Positions 1 to 6,320 of a stretch of 36,447 nucleotides of DNA are shown in pieces; the first letter of the stretch is position 1; every line of letters begins with the position of its first letter. Under the pieces are notes generated by a model, which was not told the origin of the DNA, ran no database searches, and was given only the letters and a program-made list of their open reading frames with translations. The position numbers and the translations under genes are program-made. The stretch comes from Verrucomicrobiota bacterium. GTDB taxonomy: Bacteria > Verrucomicrobiota > Verrucomicrobiia > Limisphaerales > AV2. The stretch lies in contig QHNT01000279.1 of NCBI GenBank assembly GCA_003218515.1, positions 1-36,447 of the forward strand, written 5' to 3'.

Positions 1-72
1 TGCCTATTCCCTCTTGTCGTATCATTGATTACGATTTTACTCGGCATGATAGCGTGCAGCAATGCGGGTTGA
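1..72 (+). CDS. C-terminal tail of a membrane protein (cut by window edge)
   Basis: Frame 1 is open from the first base to a TGA at 70-72 and encodes 23 residues. They are almost entirely hydrophobic (Leu, Val, Ile, Phe), ending in Cys-Ser-Asn-Ala-Gly. This would fit the last transmembrane helix of a protein whose start lies outside the window. The piece is short, so the open frame could be chance. No family can be assigned. Confidence 0.3.
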   Translation, partial: CLFPLVVSLITILLGMIACSNAG

Positions 73-292
73 GGTTTTGATTACACCCGGTCCGACACTC
101 AACAGGTCTTGCCCGCTACACCCGCCAGCTCCCGGAACGGTTCACCCTCGAAGCAAAAGGAGAACGTCTGGCGATTGGCACGTAACCATTCTCCCAGGTC
201 ACTGTGTTGGGAATGAAGTTGCGATTCCATGTTAGGTTGCTAATATCCAACAGCATGGAATTTTTTCCGAATAAAGAATAGTCGGATGCCAA
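73..292. other. Gap with no convincing gene; possible recombination-site core
   Basis: I see no persuasive gene here. Minus-strand frames give short peptides without recognisable similarity. The heptamer GTTAGGT at 231-237 fits the integron core consensus GTTRRRY and lies 55 bases before the lipoprotein start, a spacing seen in gene cassettes. No matching left half is evident, so this is only a hint. Confidence 0.25.
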
Positions 293-739
293 ATGAAGCC
301 GCTGCACGTGGTGATTCTCACGTCGCTACTCGCCGGGTGCTCAAGCGCACACCGGGACTACGAGTGGCACTTCATCCAGGGCAAGATCCGGATTGTTCCC
401 CCAGTTACCAGGAACTTGGGCCCTCCCGCGATAGGCGACGGCGGAACTCTGCAAGTCCACATAAATGACGCGGTAGGGAAAGAGTTTATCATCTTCATCG
501 ACCACAGAATAGAGAGCCCGACGCCAGGAGCGATCTACCTGAACGCTTACCCCGGCGAAGGCAACAGCATTCGAGTGCTCGACGAGCGCAGCTTCAAGCA
601 GAAGGTCGGAGATTTTGATTACCATTTATCCGAACCAAGCGCTCCACTCAACAGACGCCCGCCCTCGCAGTCGCCAGCGTCACCGGAAGTTCGGACGCCC
701 GATTCGCTGCGGACGCCTTTGTCCGGTGGCTGTGGGTGA
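293..739 (+). CDS. Small predicted lipoprotein, likely a gene-cassette product
   Basis: The 148-residue product starts with Met-Lys-Pro, a short hydrophobic stretch and a lipobox-like Leu-Ala-Gly-Cys at about residues 13-16, followed by Ser-Ser. It is therefore predicted to be a lipid-anchored envelope protein. Residues 24-110 are a mixed beta-rich stretch of no family I recognise. The last 35 or so residues, rich in Pro, Ser and Arg, are simply the translation of the downstream attC-like site (629-752), as happens in integron cassettes whose stop codon lies inside the recombination site. The functional protein probably ends near residue 112. The function is unknown. Confidence 0.55.
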   Translation: MKPLHVVILTSLLAGCSSAHRDYEWHFIQGKIRIVPPVTRNLGPPAIGDGGTLQVHINDAVGKEFIIFIDHRIESPTPGAIYLNAYPGEGNSIRVLDERSFKQKVGDFDYHLSEPSAPLNRRPPSQSPASPEVRTPDSLRTPLSGGCG

Positions 740-752
740 GCTCACGTTAGGC
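629..752 (+). repeat. Integron attC-like recombination site
   Basis: The right end carries CGTTAGGC at 745-752, an exact match to the attC core GTTRRRY. The left end carries TCCGAAC at 629-635, close to the RYYYAAC core, followed by AAGCGCTCCAC. The reverse complement of the right end reads GCCTAAC, then AGCTCACCCAC, so the two ends are imperfect inverted copies. The roughly 110 bases between are GC-rich and partly self-complementary. The length of about 124 bp is within the attC range. A gene begins 23 bases after the core, as in a cassette. No integrase gene is present in the window. Confidence 0.6.
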
Positions 753-774
753 CGCAATACCACGTATCACAATT

Positions 775-1350
775 ATGGGCGCATCAGGATGGAGTTACTT
801 CGTGCCTTACGAGGCAGACATTTCAGCCGCGTTGCAGCGATTGCGGGAAGATGTTTTTGCACGAGGGGATTACGCGACCGCTGAAGACACGATTGCTGCG
901 ATGGATTGGGAAGCTGCGGCGAAGCAGAATCTCGAATGGGCGAAGAATCCAGAACTCCCGCCAAAGACGAGGGAGAGTTACTTGGCGGCGGCAAGCGACT
1001 ACCGGAAGCGTCATTGGGCACAGGTGCTGGCGCCGAAACAGCCGCCTGCCCCGAAGCCCCGCAGTATTGACGAGTTGCTGGACCAAGAGGGAGCGGAAGG
1101 CACGCATTCGATTTTAGACATCCGCAGCATCTCTCCCAAGGCCAAGGTTGGTGCAATTAGCCCGTTCCCGCCGGACAAGCTCAGACGATTTTTTCCTTCC
1201 GGGATGCCGAGCCATGCCGAGATCGAGGAAGTATATGAGTTTGGGTCTTTGGAGAAGTATGTTTCCAAGCGGTGGCGGGGGATTTACATCATTGCCTATA
1301 ACGACGGGAAGCCGGATGAGATTTTCTTCGCTGGTTGTTCCGGAGATTGA
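775..1350 (+). CDS. Hypothetical cassette-type protein (191 aa)
   Basis: The product opens with Met-Gly-Ala-Ser-Gly-Trp-Ser-Tyr-Phe-Val-Pro-Tyr and continues with a helical segment rich in Leu, Arg and Glu. I recognise this start from uncharacterised proteins scattered in Planctomycetes, Verrucomicrobia and integron cassettes, but no function is known. The middle (about residues 90-110) is Pro/Lys-rich and linker-like. The C-terminal half ends in a Trp-Arg-Gly-Ile-Tyr motif, then an Asp-Glu-Ile-Phe-Phe-Ala-Gly-Cys tail. There is no signal peptide or membrane helix. It starts 23 bases after the attC core, supporting gain as a mobile cassette. Confidence 0.65.
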   Translation: MGASGWSYFVPYEADISAALQRLREDVFARGDYATAEDTIAAMDWEAAAKQNLEWAKNPELPPKTRESYLAAASDYRKRHWAQVLAPKQPPAPKPRSIDELLDQEGAEGTHSILDIRSISPKAKVGAISPFPPDKLRRFFPSGMPSHAEIEEVYEFGSLEKYVSKRWRGIYIIAYNDGKPDEIFFAGCSGD

Positions 1351-1367
1351 GAGCACGAGAATGAAGC

Positions 1368-1396
1368 GGCCTATCAAACCAGATGGAGCGTTGGGC
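1368..1396 (+). repeat. Possible remnant of a second attC site
   Basis: GCCTATC at 1368-1374 resembles the left attC core with one mismatch, and GTTGGGC at 1390-1396 matches the right core GTTRRRY. Between them lies the near-palindrome CCAGATGG. The total of 29 bp is shorter than any functional attC I know of, so this could be a deleted site or coincidence. A small ORF starts 17 bases later. Confidence 0.25.
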
Positions 1397-1413
1397 GACC
1401 TCACGCCTCTGCC

Positions 1414-1581
1414 ATGACTAGAATTACAAAATGCATCACCGGTGGTGTTGTCATCGTATTATTGCTGCCGATCTTCGTCACCACCTACTCAGGCAAAGAG
1501 AGCCGCGAGTTCCTCGAAATACTTAAAGAGAAGCATCCGGTTCAGGATCTGGGTTTGAATGATGCAACAACTGCCGGCTAA
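1414..1581 (+). CDS. Small single-pass membrane protein (55 aa)
   Basis: The ATG at 1414 opens a 55-codon frame. After Met-Thr-Arg-Ile-Thr-Lys comes a hydrophobic helix (about residues 7-25, rich in Val, Ile and Leu), then a charged tail rich in Lys and Glu (about residues 29-42). The pattern fits a small membrane-anchored or exported protein. It sits in the cassette-like region right after the possible attC remnant, and its stop lies in a GGCTAATC context resembling a degenerate cassette boundary. No family is recognised, and it may not be expressed. Confidence 0.35.
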   Translation: MTRITKCITGGVVIVLLLPIFVTTYSGKESREFLEILKEKHPVQDLGLNDATTAG

Positions 1582-1582
1582 T

Positions 1583-1738
1583 CGCGCTCCAGGCAAGGGC
1601 TGCCGCGCCGGGCAGTTGATCGATTATGGAAAGCTGGATCGTTATGCGTTTGGCGTGGCCCTGGGTGAACGCGGCATCCCCCGTCAATACAATCTCGACG
1701 ACCTGGAAGCTGACCTCCGCTATGCTGGTGGTCAGTAA
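1583..1738 (+). pseudogene. C-terminal remnant of a UPF0175-like antitoxin gene
   Basis: One frame ending in TAA at 1736-1738 encodes a tail with Leu-Asp-Arg-Tyr-Ala-Phe, then Glu-Arg-Gly-Ile-Pro-Arg-Gln-Tyr, then Asp-Asp-Leu-Glu-Ala-Asp-Leu. This resembles the C-terminal half of UPF0175 proteins, the antitoxins of PIN-domain toxin pairs. The expected N-terminal helices and a start codon are absent upstream. No PIN-domain toxin gene is nearby. The most likely reading is a decayed fragment. The family call rests on pattern memory only. Confidence 0.35.
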
Positions 1739-1921
1739 TCCATCAGCATCACGCACATGGGTCCCGATTTTCTCTTGATCGAGTCTGCCAGCGGCCATCC
1801 GCCTGGCGACGCCACCATCGTCTTGCTGGTGGACCAAAGCGAGCGACGCTGGAACGTGCATCTGCCCGACGGTATCTCTGCCGAATCCAAGCGAGTTTCG
1901 CAAACTGGCAGTGTGCCGTGA
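1739..1921 (+). pseudogene. C-terminal remnant of a small hypothetical gene
   Basis: Directly after the TAA at 1736, the same frame stays open to TGA at 1919-1921. The only ATG is at 1757, giving 54 residues that begin Met-Gly-Pro-Asp-Phe-Leu-Leu-Ile-Glu and include Pro-Pro-Gly-Asp-Ala and a Trp-Asn-Val-His-Leu-Pro-Asp-Gly-Ile motif. I recognise this pattern as the C-terminal part of small uncharacterised proteins common in Verrucomicrobia. The N-terminal strand is missing. Together with the preceding remnant it suggests deletion-driven gene decay. A short functional protein from 1757 is possible but less likely. Confidence 0.35.
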
Positions 1922-1946
1922 ACTTCGTTAAATTCTCGCGTTTCCA

Positions 1947-2375
1947 ATGTCAATGATCCCTTTTGGCATGCATTGCGAGGAGGTCGCCTTACGGGAATTT
2001 CGCGCGATGATCGTGCAGGAGAACGCCAGGCAAATACCCGCCGGTCAATATCTCTTTGTGGAATGCTACTGCGACGATCCGGAGTGCGATTGCCGCCGCG
2101 TTTTTATCCAGGTGTACTTGCAACCCGACGCGAAGCGCATCGTGCTTTCGCTCAATTACGGCTGGGAAAGTCCCACGTATTATCAAAACTATATGGTGTG
2201 GAGCGCGAAATTGGCGCGCCAAATTGCCGCAGGCTGTCTGGACCCGCTCAGTCCGCGACCGGCCTATGCCGCCGATTTCTTGCGACTCTTCCGCAAACAC
2301 GCCTTGGACGAGGCTTACAAAGCGCGTCTTAAGCGGCATTACGCGCTATTCAAAGCCTCGTTGAGACGAAATTGA
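1947..2375 (+). CDS. Cys-rich hypothetical protein (142 aa)
   Basis: The product carries a compact Cys cluster near residues 40-50 (Cys-Tyr-Cys-Asp-Asp-Pro-Glu-Cys-Asp-Cys-Arg-Arg), a likely zinc site. Strands with Tyr-Gly-Trp-Glu-Ser follow, then a Lys/Arg-rich helical tail. I recall similar uncharacterised proteins of comparable size in Verrucomicrobia and Chloroflexi; no function is established. There is no signal peptide, so it is probably cytoplasmic. An alternative ATG lies two codons inside (1953). It stands alone between gene remnants and the tRNA fragment. Confidence 0.6.
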   Translation: MSMIPFGMHCEEVALREFRAMIVQENARQIPAGQYLFVECYCDDPECDCRRVFIQVYLQPDAKRIVLSLNYGWESPTYYQNYMVWSAKLARQIAAGCLDPLSPRPAYAADFLRLFRKHALDEAYKARLKRHYALFKASLRRN

Positions 2376-2551
2376 ACCGCCCTTGTTTGAGCGGTAGCTT
2401 GAGCCGCATCAGAATGTCGGGCGAAGTCTCAAGCTTGACGCGTTTTGCCAGGAACCGACGCTACTGGGGAAAGTCCCCCAGCCTTTGATCGGCTTACCGG
2501 TTCGAACATAATATCCATCCGGCAAAGCAAAGGCCAGTAATCGAGAAAAAG
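2376..2551. other. Gene-free stretch before the tRNA fragment
   Basis: No convincing gene is visible. There is a short inverted repeat around 2465-2480 (GGGGAAAGTCCCCC). GTTCGAAC near 2501 resembles a tRNA T-loop sequence but lacks flanking complementary arms. A short minus-strand frame gives about 30 plausible residues but has no start and a stop on both sides. Confidence 0.3.
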
Positions 2552-2588
2552 TCAGTCCTCTGCTCTACCGACTGAGCACTACCCAGCC
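2552..2588 (-). pseudogene. 5' half of a tRNA-Phe gene (broken in the anticodon loop)
   Basis: On the minus strand, reading from 2588, the sequence is GGCTGGGTAG, an extra TG, then CTCAGTCGGTAGAGC and AGAGGACTGA. This matches the acceptor 5' strand, D-arm and 5' anticodon stem of bacterial tRNA-Phe up to the start of the anticodon loop. It then diverges completely: no 3' anticodon stem, no paired T-arm and no CCAGCC acceptor partner follow. The two extra bases before the D-stem also argue against function. It looks like a scar of recombination in a tRNA gene. Confidence 0.6.
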
Positions 2589-2660
2589 AAGGGCAAAGAA
2601 TTCAACTTGGCTGTAGCCGTGTTGGCAAGGCATATTTCGCGCCCGGCCATATCACCGATC

Positions 2661-3716
2661 ATGAAACGCTTTATCTGCATACTCACAATCGCTTTCACAG
2701 TTTGCGCTCTTGCTTCTGCGCAGTCGGGCCCGACGGATAAAGCGCTCGATATCTACTGGATCGATTCTGAAGGAGGCGGCTCGACACTCATTGTCACGCC
2801 AGCGGGTGAATCCGTGCTGATTGATTCCGGTAATCCTGGCGGACGCGATTCCAGACGCATTCATCACGTCGCGGCGGACGTCGCCGGCCTGAGGAGGATT
2901 GATTATCTCCTTACCACGCATTTTCACACCGACCATTTCGGCGGGGCGGCGGAGCTGTCGAACTTGATGTCCATCGGCGCGGTTTACGACAACGGGATTC
3001 CGGACCACAATCCCGACGCCGGCGATGACGCATGGTTTATCGAAAGAATCAAACCATATCGTGAATTCAAAGCGAACAAGCGCGTCGTCATCAAGCCGGG
3101 CGAACAAATCCCGCTGAAACAAACCGAGGGCTCGGCTAGACCCATGCTGACCTGTCTGGCTGCGAAACAACTTTTCGTTCCGGCCGCTGATTCCGCAGGG
3201 CCCAATCCGCTTTGCTCGGAATCAAAAACCAGACCGACTGACGGTTCCGACAACAAGAACAGCGTCGTGCTGCTGCTGCAATTTGGTCCGTTCAAATTTT
3301 TCGACGGTGGCGATTTGACCTGGAACACCGAAGGTGAACTCGTTTGCCCCATCAATCGCGCCGGCACCGTGGACGTTTACCAGGTCAATCATCACGGTCT
3401 CGACCTGAGCAATAATCCGCTGTTGCTTCGGAGCCTGTCACCAACGATCTCGGTGATGAACAACGGTTCGACGAAAGGCTGCCAACCGGAGACATTTGCC
3501 GCGTTAAAAGCCGCGCCGTCGATTCAGACGATGTATCAGGTGCACCGAAACGTTCGGGCAGACAAGGAAAACAACACGGCGGATGAGTTCATCGCCAACC
3601 TTGAGGAGAAGTGCGGTGCCAATTACATCAAACTGTCCGTCGCTGCGGACGGTAAATCGTACGCAGTGACGATTCCCGCCACCGGCCACCGGCGCAGGTA
3701 TCAGACCAAAATGTAG
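2661..3716 (+). CDS. Exported metallo-beta-lactamase-fold hydrolase
   Basis: Starting at the ATG at 2661, the 351-residue product has a clear signal peptide (Met-Lys-Arg, hydrophobic core, Ala-Ser-Ala-Gln near residue 20), so it acts outside the cytoplasm. The metal-binding motif Thr-His-Phe-His-Thr-Asp-His lies at about residues 86-92, preceded by an Ile-Asp-Ser-Gly strand. A later Asn-His-His-Gly supplies another ligand, as in ComEC-type competence-hydrolase relatives. The substrate cannot be told. Upstream in-frame starts (for example 2607) would bury the signal peptide. It converges with the MurQ fusion gene across a hairpin. It is probably transcribed alone. Confidence 0.75.
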   Translation: MKRFICILTIAFTVCALASAQSGPTDKALDIYWIDSEGGGSTLIVTPAGESVLIDSGNPGGRDSRRIHHVAADVAGLRRIDYLLTTHFHTDHFGGAAELSNLMSIGAVYDNGIPDHNPDAGDDAWFIERIKPYREFKANKRVVIKPGEQIPLKQTEGSARPMLTCLAAKQLFVPAADSAGPNPLCSESKTRPTDGSDNKNSVVLLLQFGPFKFFDGGDLTWNTEGELVCPINRAGTVDVYQVNHHGLDLSNNPLLLRSLSPTISVMNNGSTKGCQPETFAALKAAPSIQTMYQVHRNVRADKENNTADEFIANLEEKCGANYIKLSVAADGKSYAVTIPATGHRRRYQTKM

Positions 3717-3728
3717 TCTCTTGCCGGC

Positions 3729-3774
3729 CTTCAGGGCTCGACGGAGTCTTGCCCCACCGTTCGGGGTCCTGAAG
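3729..3774. terminator. Hairpin between convergent genes, possible two-way terminator
   Basis: CTTCAGG (3729-3735) pairs with CCTGAAG (3768-3774), and an inner CCCC/GGGG pair closes around ACCGTTC. It sits between the ends of two convergent genes. There is no T-tract, so intrinsic termination is uncertain. Its left arm and spacer (3732-3759) recur, with one indel and a few changes, at 4698-4727. Confidence 0.4.
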
Positions 3775-3792
3775 CGCTGCCAATCTCCAGTA

Positions 3793-5733
3793 TCAGGTAC
3801 GTAGCCGTCTCAACGCCTGCTTCACCACCCAACCGGATTTCTCCAGGGCCGCTTTGGCGATGGGTTCGTCAACTCCAGTCAGTTCACGAATGATTCGCAC
3901 GGCGCGATCGCGCAGTTTCACGTTGCCTGGATTCACATCCACCATCAGGTTGCTCACGACTTTGCCCGTCCGCACCATCGCCAGCGTGGTGAACATGTTC
4001 AGAATCAATTTCGTCGCCGTCCCGGACTTGAGCCGCGTCGAACCGGTCAAAATTTCCGGTCCGACGTTCGGAGCGATGACGAGGGCAGGCCGGTTGCGTT
4101 GCGAAATTTCCAGGTGGGGATTGAAACAAAGCAGGATGGTTTTCGCGCCGCGTTGTTTGGCCGCGTGCAACGCGCCCCAGACAAAAGGGGTCCGGCCGCT
4201 GGCCGCGATGCCGACGACGACATCCTTGCGATTGATGCCGCGAAATTGAATCGCCTGCGCGCCAGCCACCGGATCGTCTTCCGCGCCTTCAGTTGACTCC
4301 CACAGCGCACGCTGGCCGCCGGCGATGATGCCCTGCACCAGTCCCGGCGGAGCGCGGAAGGTCGGAGGACATTCACTGGCGTCGACCACGCCGAGCCGTC
4401 CGCTGGTGCCGGCGCCGACGTAGAACAATCGTCCACCCCGCTCGAAGGCGCGAACAATGAGTTTGATCGCCTGTTCGATTTTCTCTCGCTCCACCAGAAT
4501 TGCCGGAGGAATTTTTTCGTCCTCGTTTAACATCAGCGCGATGGCTTCGGCGATGGAAAGCTTGTCCAGGTTGATCGACCGCGGATTGCGCTGTTCGGTC
4601 GGCGAAAGCTTGAGTGATTCGAGTGAAGAGAAGAATGACTCGCCATATCGGGAGGAACCCGGTTTGGCCGCCGAGTCCTGTTGCCTGAAAAGTGAGTCAG
4701 GGCTCGCGCGGACTCTCGCCCCACCGGTTTGAAATTGTCGCCGAGCCAACTGCACCGCGCCCCACACACTTTCCCGTTTCAACGGCGTGACAATGGCGTT
4801 CGGCCAAAACCGGCGCAAGAGTCGCTTGACCTTATTGGCAAAGCGTGGCTGCCTGAGCAACACGCCGCCGGCGAGAACGAATTGCACTTGCGCGCCTGTT
4901 TTTGCCAGACGTTTCGCACAACTGATTGCGTCGCCGGCTAGGCTGTGCGCCGCGCCTTCCAGAATGTCCGAAGCGATTTTGTCGCCGTCCCACCACGCGT
5001 TGAAGACCTCGACGGCCAGCGCGGCCACGTCGTCCTTGCCGGCCCGTTGGGCCCAGCCAATCAAGTCGTCCGGCTCGTTGAGCTGGAGCTTGCGCAGTAG
5101 CCGCTGGCCGAGCTTCGACCAGACGCTCTCGCAATCATAGTAGTAAACCACGGCTTTCAGCGCGCGCAGCCCTATTTCAAAACCACTGCCTTTATCGCCG
5201 AGGATGTGGCCCCAACCGCCGACCTTAGCGGTCTTGCCGTCCCAGGTCCGGCCGAAGCAACACGAGCCGGTGCCGCTCAACACGAGCACGCGCGGTATCA
5301 TGCCGATGGCATCCGAGTGGCGGCCGTGCATACACCGCCCTCCGTCTGGATGCTTCTTCCACAGGTGGCGAAAGCGTGGATGATCTGACAAACTATCTGC
5401 TGCAACGATAGCCAGTTCCAAGTCATTGGTTGCGTAACATAGAACACCCGGCCAGACCTTGGCAGCGGCGCGGCGGATGCGCTCGAGGTCGGCTTCCGTT
5501 CGCGCGCCGGCCATACCGATCACAATCGCGGTAGGCTTCGGCAGAGAATTGCCGATCGGGCGAAAGTGTTGAACCAGTTGGGCGTCGCTCAGGAGCCGCA
5601 GATTGGCCGGCCCAAACTTGCTTTGCAGGAAACAGGTCGGTTCATATTCAGTGAGCACGGCGGTGGTGCGAGTGCCACCGCATTCGATCCCGAGAAATAG
5701 AGGCTCGGTGGTGACTTTTTGACGTCTTGTCAT
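3793..5733 (-). CDS. murQ: Sugar kinase fused to MurNAc-6-phosphate etherase (MurQ)
   Basis: The 646-residue fusion is built for peptidoglycan recycling in the cytoplasm. Residues 10-334 are a BadF/BadG-type (ASKHA) kinase, with a phosphate-1 motif Gly-Ile-Glu-Cys-Gly-Gly-Thr-Arg-Thr, a phosphate-2 motif Ser-Gly-Thr-Gly-Ser near 153, and Leu-Ala-Gly-Gly-Val near 288. Relatives phosphorylate GlcNAc or MurNAc. Residues 377-646 are MurQ, which cleaves the lactyl ether of MurNAc-6-phosphate. The Ser-Gly-Arg sugar-phosphate loop (444-446) and the two catalytic glutamates (Ala-Ser-Glu-Cys-Pro-Pro and Glu-Gly-Ala-Glu-Asp) are present. MurQ is usually a separate protein of about 300 aa. The linker (335-376) is low-complexity and partly encoded by an intergenic-type repeat. 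Residues 116-144 are an odd His/Arg/Gly-rich insert. The start at 5733 removes an implausible Arg-rich extension. Confidence 0.85.
   Translation of the reverse strand: MTRRQKVTTEPLFLGIECGGTRTTAVLTEYEPTCFLQSKFGPANLRLLSDAQLVQHFRPIGNSLPKPTAIVIGMAGARTEADLERIRRAAAKVWPGVLCYATNDLELAIVAADSLSDHPRFRHLWKKHPDGGRCMHGRHSDAIGMIPRVLVLSGTGSCCFGRTWDGKTAKVGGWGHILGDKGSGFEIGLRALKAVVYYYDCESVWSKLGQRLLRKLQLNEPDDLIGWAQRAGKDDVAALAVEVFNAWWDGDKIASDILEGAAHSLAGDAISCAKRLAKTGAQVQFVLAGGVLLRQPRFANKVKRLLRRFWPNAIVTPLKRESVWGAVQLARRQFQTGGARVRASPDSLFRQQDSAAKPGSSRYGESFFSSLESLKLSPTEQRNPRSINLDKLSIAEAIALMLNEDEKIPPAILVEREKIEQAIKLIVRAFERGGRLFYVGAGTSGRLGVVDASECPPTFRAPPGLVQGIIAGGQRALWESTEGAEDDPVAGAQAIQFRGINRKDVVVGIAASGRTPFVWGALHAAKQRGAKTILLCFNPHLEISQRNRPALVIAPNVGPEILTGSTRLKSGTATKLILNMFTTLAMVRTGKVVSNLMVDVNPGNVKLRDRAVRIIRELTGVDEPIAKAALEKSGWVVKQALRRLRT
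4698..4727. repeat. Second copy of an intergenic repeat, inside the fusion linker
   Basis: CAGGGCTCG, about 12 variable bases and CCCCACCG match 3732-3759 with one indel and a few substitutions. Here the repeat is translated as Thr-Gly-Gly-Ala-Arg-Val-Arg-Ala-Ser-Pro-Asp in the kinase-MurQ linker. Confidence 0.55.
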
Positions 5734-6037
5734 CCGCCGAAGTATTTTCGGGCCGGACTTTTTTGCAAGGCGAATGGGCGCAGCGAAGCGGCGGTGCGGC
5801 CCGACGCTGACTTTCGCCCAAGGCGGGTGTATTCCCCGTCGCCGCCGACGTAAACGCTTGAAAAAGCCCGACGCCGATCGCGGAACTCTCGCCCTTGCTC
5901 GTCGTCCTCGTGCGCGTCCTCGTCGGTTTCGGGACCATTCGAGGACGAGGAGGAGGACGAGGACGAACCGCATGTCATGTGGCGCGTCTGATTGTTATCA
6001 TGACGCATGACATCAAGCGGTCGAGAGGAATGGCGAC
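5734..6037. other. Gene-free stretch with a GAGGAC-rich hairpin
   Basis: No gene is supported. At 5898-5925 a CTCGTC/GTCCTC-rich tract faces a GAGGACGAGG-rich tract at 5939-5968 in inverted orientation, with a roughly 13-base loop, giving an imperfect long hairpin. Arg-rich or Asp/Glu-rich open frames across it are products of the triplet repeat. The promoter of the murQ fusion gene should lie just upstream of 5733, but I see no clear -35/-10 pair. Confidence 0.45.
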
Positions 6038-6208
6038 TCAATGCGACTGGCTGAGCAGATAGAGCAGGTAGGCAAACACGGCCGAAGCCAGAAATCCGAC
6101 CACGACGGCCCACCGGACGAATTGCTGATGTTTTCTACGGTTCGATCGCCCCATGCCGGGCAAGAGGTAGTAGCGGTGCTCCTCTTTGTTCTTTCGGGTC
6201 CAAAACAT
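6038..6208 (-). CDS. Small conserved-looking membrane protein (56 aa)
   Basis: The ATG at 6208 opens a 56-codon frame: Met-Phe-Trp-Thr-Arg-Lys-Asn-Lys-Glu-Glu, then Arg-Tyr-Tyr-Leu-Leu-Pro-Gly-Met-Gly-Arg, an Arg/Lys-rich patch, and a hydrophobic helix (about residues 34-53) ending in Ser-Gln-Ser-His. The Tyr-Tyr-Leu-Leu-Pro-Gly-Met-Gly motif followed by Arg-Arg-Lys-His and one helix matches a small uncharacterised protein I recall from Verrucomicrobia. By the positive-inside rule the N-terminus is probably cytoplasmic. A longer overlapping frame (6013-6261, same strand) is its shadow. The function is unknown. Confidence 0.6.
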   Translation of the reverse strand: MFWTRKNKEEHRYYLLPGMGRSNRRKHQQFVRWAVVVGFLASAVFAYLLYLLSQSH

Positions 6209-6285
6209 AGCCTGTCGCCTGGTTGCCGGCGCTCTATAATCAAAACCGTCGGATTTGGCAAACCAACAAATATTGTTTCCTGCTT

Positions 6286-6314
6286 TTGGCGCTGGCTTGT
6301 GACAGAATCATATT
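6286..6314 (+). promoter_or_regulatory. Candidate sigma-70-type promoter for the M28 protease gene
   Basis: TTGGCG (6286-6291) and CATATT (6309-6314) are separated by exactly 17 bases. The -10 box ends six bases before the ATG at 6321, so transcription would begin at or next to the start codon. No Shine-Dalgarno sequence is visible, consistent with a leaderless message. This is a pattern match only. Confidence 0.35.
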
Positions 6315-6320
6315 TGTCTC

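Noticed and set aside
116-307. 63-codon minus-strand frame
   Set aside because: No motif, no ribosome-binding site, and its start overlaps the lipoprotein gene start; probably chance.
2480-2588. Complete tRNA gene using the TTCGAAC near 2502 as T-loop
   Set aside because: The anticodon stem has no partner, the T-arm sides do not pair and the acceptor 3' strand is missing; only the 5' half is tRNA-like.
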